Assembly (NCBI GenBank): GCA_007117775.1
Contig: SKFX01000234.1
Span: 1-5,383, forward strand
Reading direction: 5' to 3'
Source of the DNA: Ilumatobacteraceae bacterium
GTDB lineage: Bacteria > Actinomycetota > Acidimicrobiia > Acidimicrobiales > Ilumatobacteraceae
Length of the DNA: 5,383 nt
Both the position numbers and the translations under genes were made by a program. Positions 5,218 through 5,383 of this stretch are shown here, one piece after another (positions within the stretch are counted from its first letter, which is position 1; each line of letters starts with the position of its first letter). A model generated the notes under the pieces. It was not told the DNA's origin and did not search any database. It saw nothing but the letters and a program-made list of their open reading frames with translations.

Positions 5218-5383
5218 GCACCACCGCACTGATCGCGCTCGCGTTGGCCGCGGTCGTCGTCCTGGCCGCGATCTCGCTGTTGACCTTGGCGCGTCGCTCC
5301 GATGTGCGCGGTGCCGGTGCGTTGAGCGCTGAGACCGTGCGGTCCGATCGACGGGCCCGCGCTGAACAGCAGGCCGATGCCGA
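5214..5383 (+). CDS. membrane-anchored protein, probably the Rieske iron-sulfur subunit (partial)
   Basis: Only the first 56 residues are in the window. The protein starts MSTTALIALALAAVVVLAAI, a single N-terminal membrane helix (about 4-25), followed by RR and a charged linker with GALSAETVRSDRRARAEQQ (35-53). No cluster motif is reached. A Rieske protein is expected at this place, because a bc complex with split cytochrome b otherwise lacks one here, and an N-terminal anchor plus charged linker fits. It could instead be another cytochrome c or an assembly factor. The start has a strong GAGGAG site six bases upstream. The 87-bp gap before it is much longer than the 12-29 bp gaps elsewhere in the operon. 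Confidence 0.6.
   Translation, partial: MSTTALIALALAAVVVLAAISLLTLARRSDVRGAGALSAETVRSDRRARAEQQADA

Noticed and set aside
4085..5224. 379-codon open frame on the minus strand opposite both cytochrome b genes
   Set aside because: Its product is Ser/Pro/Ala-rich without domains, and it lies antisense to strongly recognisable cytochrome b sequence. It reflects GC-rich codon bias.

Overview
The window is GC-rich, and its genes show strong G/C preference at third codon positions, TGA stops throughout, and two GTG starts. Together with b6/subunit IV-type split cytochrome b genes and a GGR-type isoprenoid reductase, this suggests a high-GC Gram-positive actinomycete. Class Acidimicrobiia is my best guess. 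That placement is inference from gene style, not from a marker gene.

Layout: two divergent gene blocks flank a ~320-bp non-coding region (2287-2608). To the left, on the minus strand, a membrane-anchored monohaem cytochrome c (2286-1429) overlaps by GTGA an FAD-dependent geranylgeranyl/menaquinone-reductase-family gene (1432-62). To the right, on the plus strand, a compact operon encodes a three-helix membrane protein of unknown function (2609-3085), a two-[4Fe-4S] ferredoxin (3115-3528), a b6-type cytochrome b N-terminal half (3546-4331), a subunit IV-type cytochrome b C-terminal half with a long Ala/Gly-rich cytoplasmic leader (4344-5126), and the start of a membrane-anchored protein, probably the Rieske subunit (5214 to the window edge). 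A short open frame at 1-87 on the plus strand may be the tail of another gene.

How they fit: the set looks like a menaquinol:cytochrome c oxidoreductase (bc complex) of b6f-like architecture, with its own cytochrome c and a quinone-tail-modifying reductase encoded divergently. Departures from the textbook complex are the ferredoxin and the unknown membrane protein placed directly upstream of cytochrome b, a cysteine at the position that binds the extra haem c_n in b6f, an APWY version of the Qo PEWY motif, and a short MTEIPEHLLKR peptide at the N-termini of both the cytochrome c and the subunit IV-like protein (with a second degenerate copy in the latter). The most interesting hypothesis is that the ferredoxin exchanges electrons with the quinone pool through the n-side haem c_n, and that the shared peptide motif is a cytoplasmic docking element of the assembly. 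Both ideas are inference and testable.
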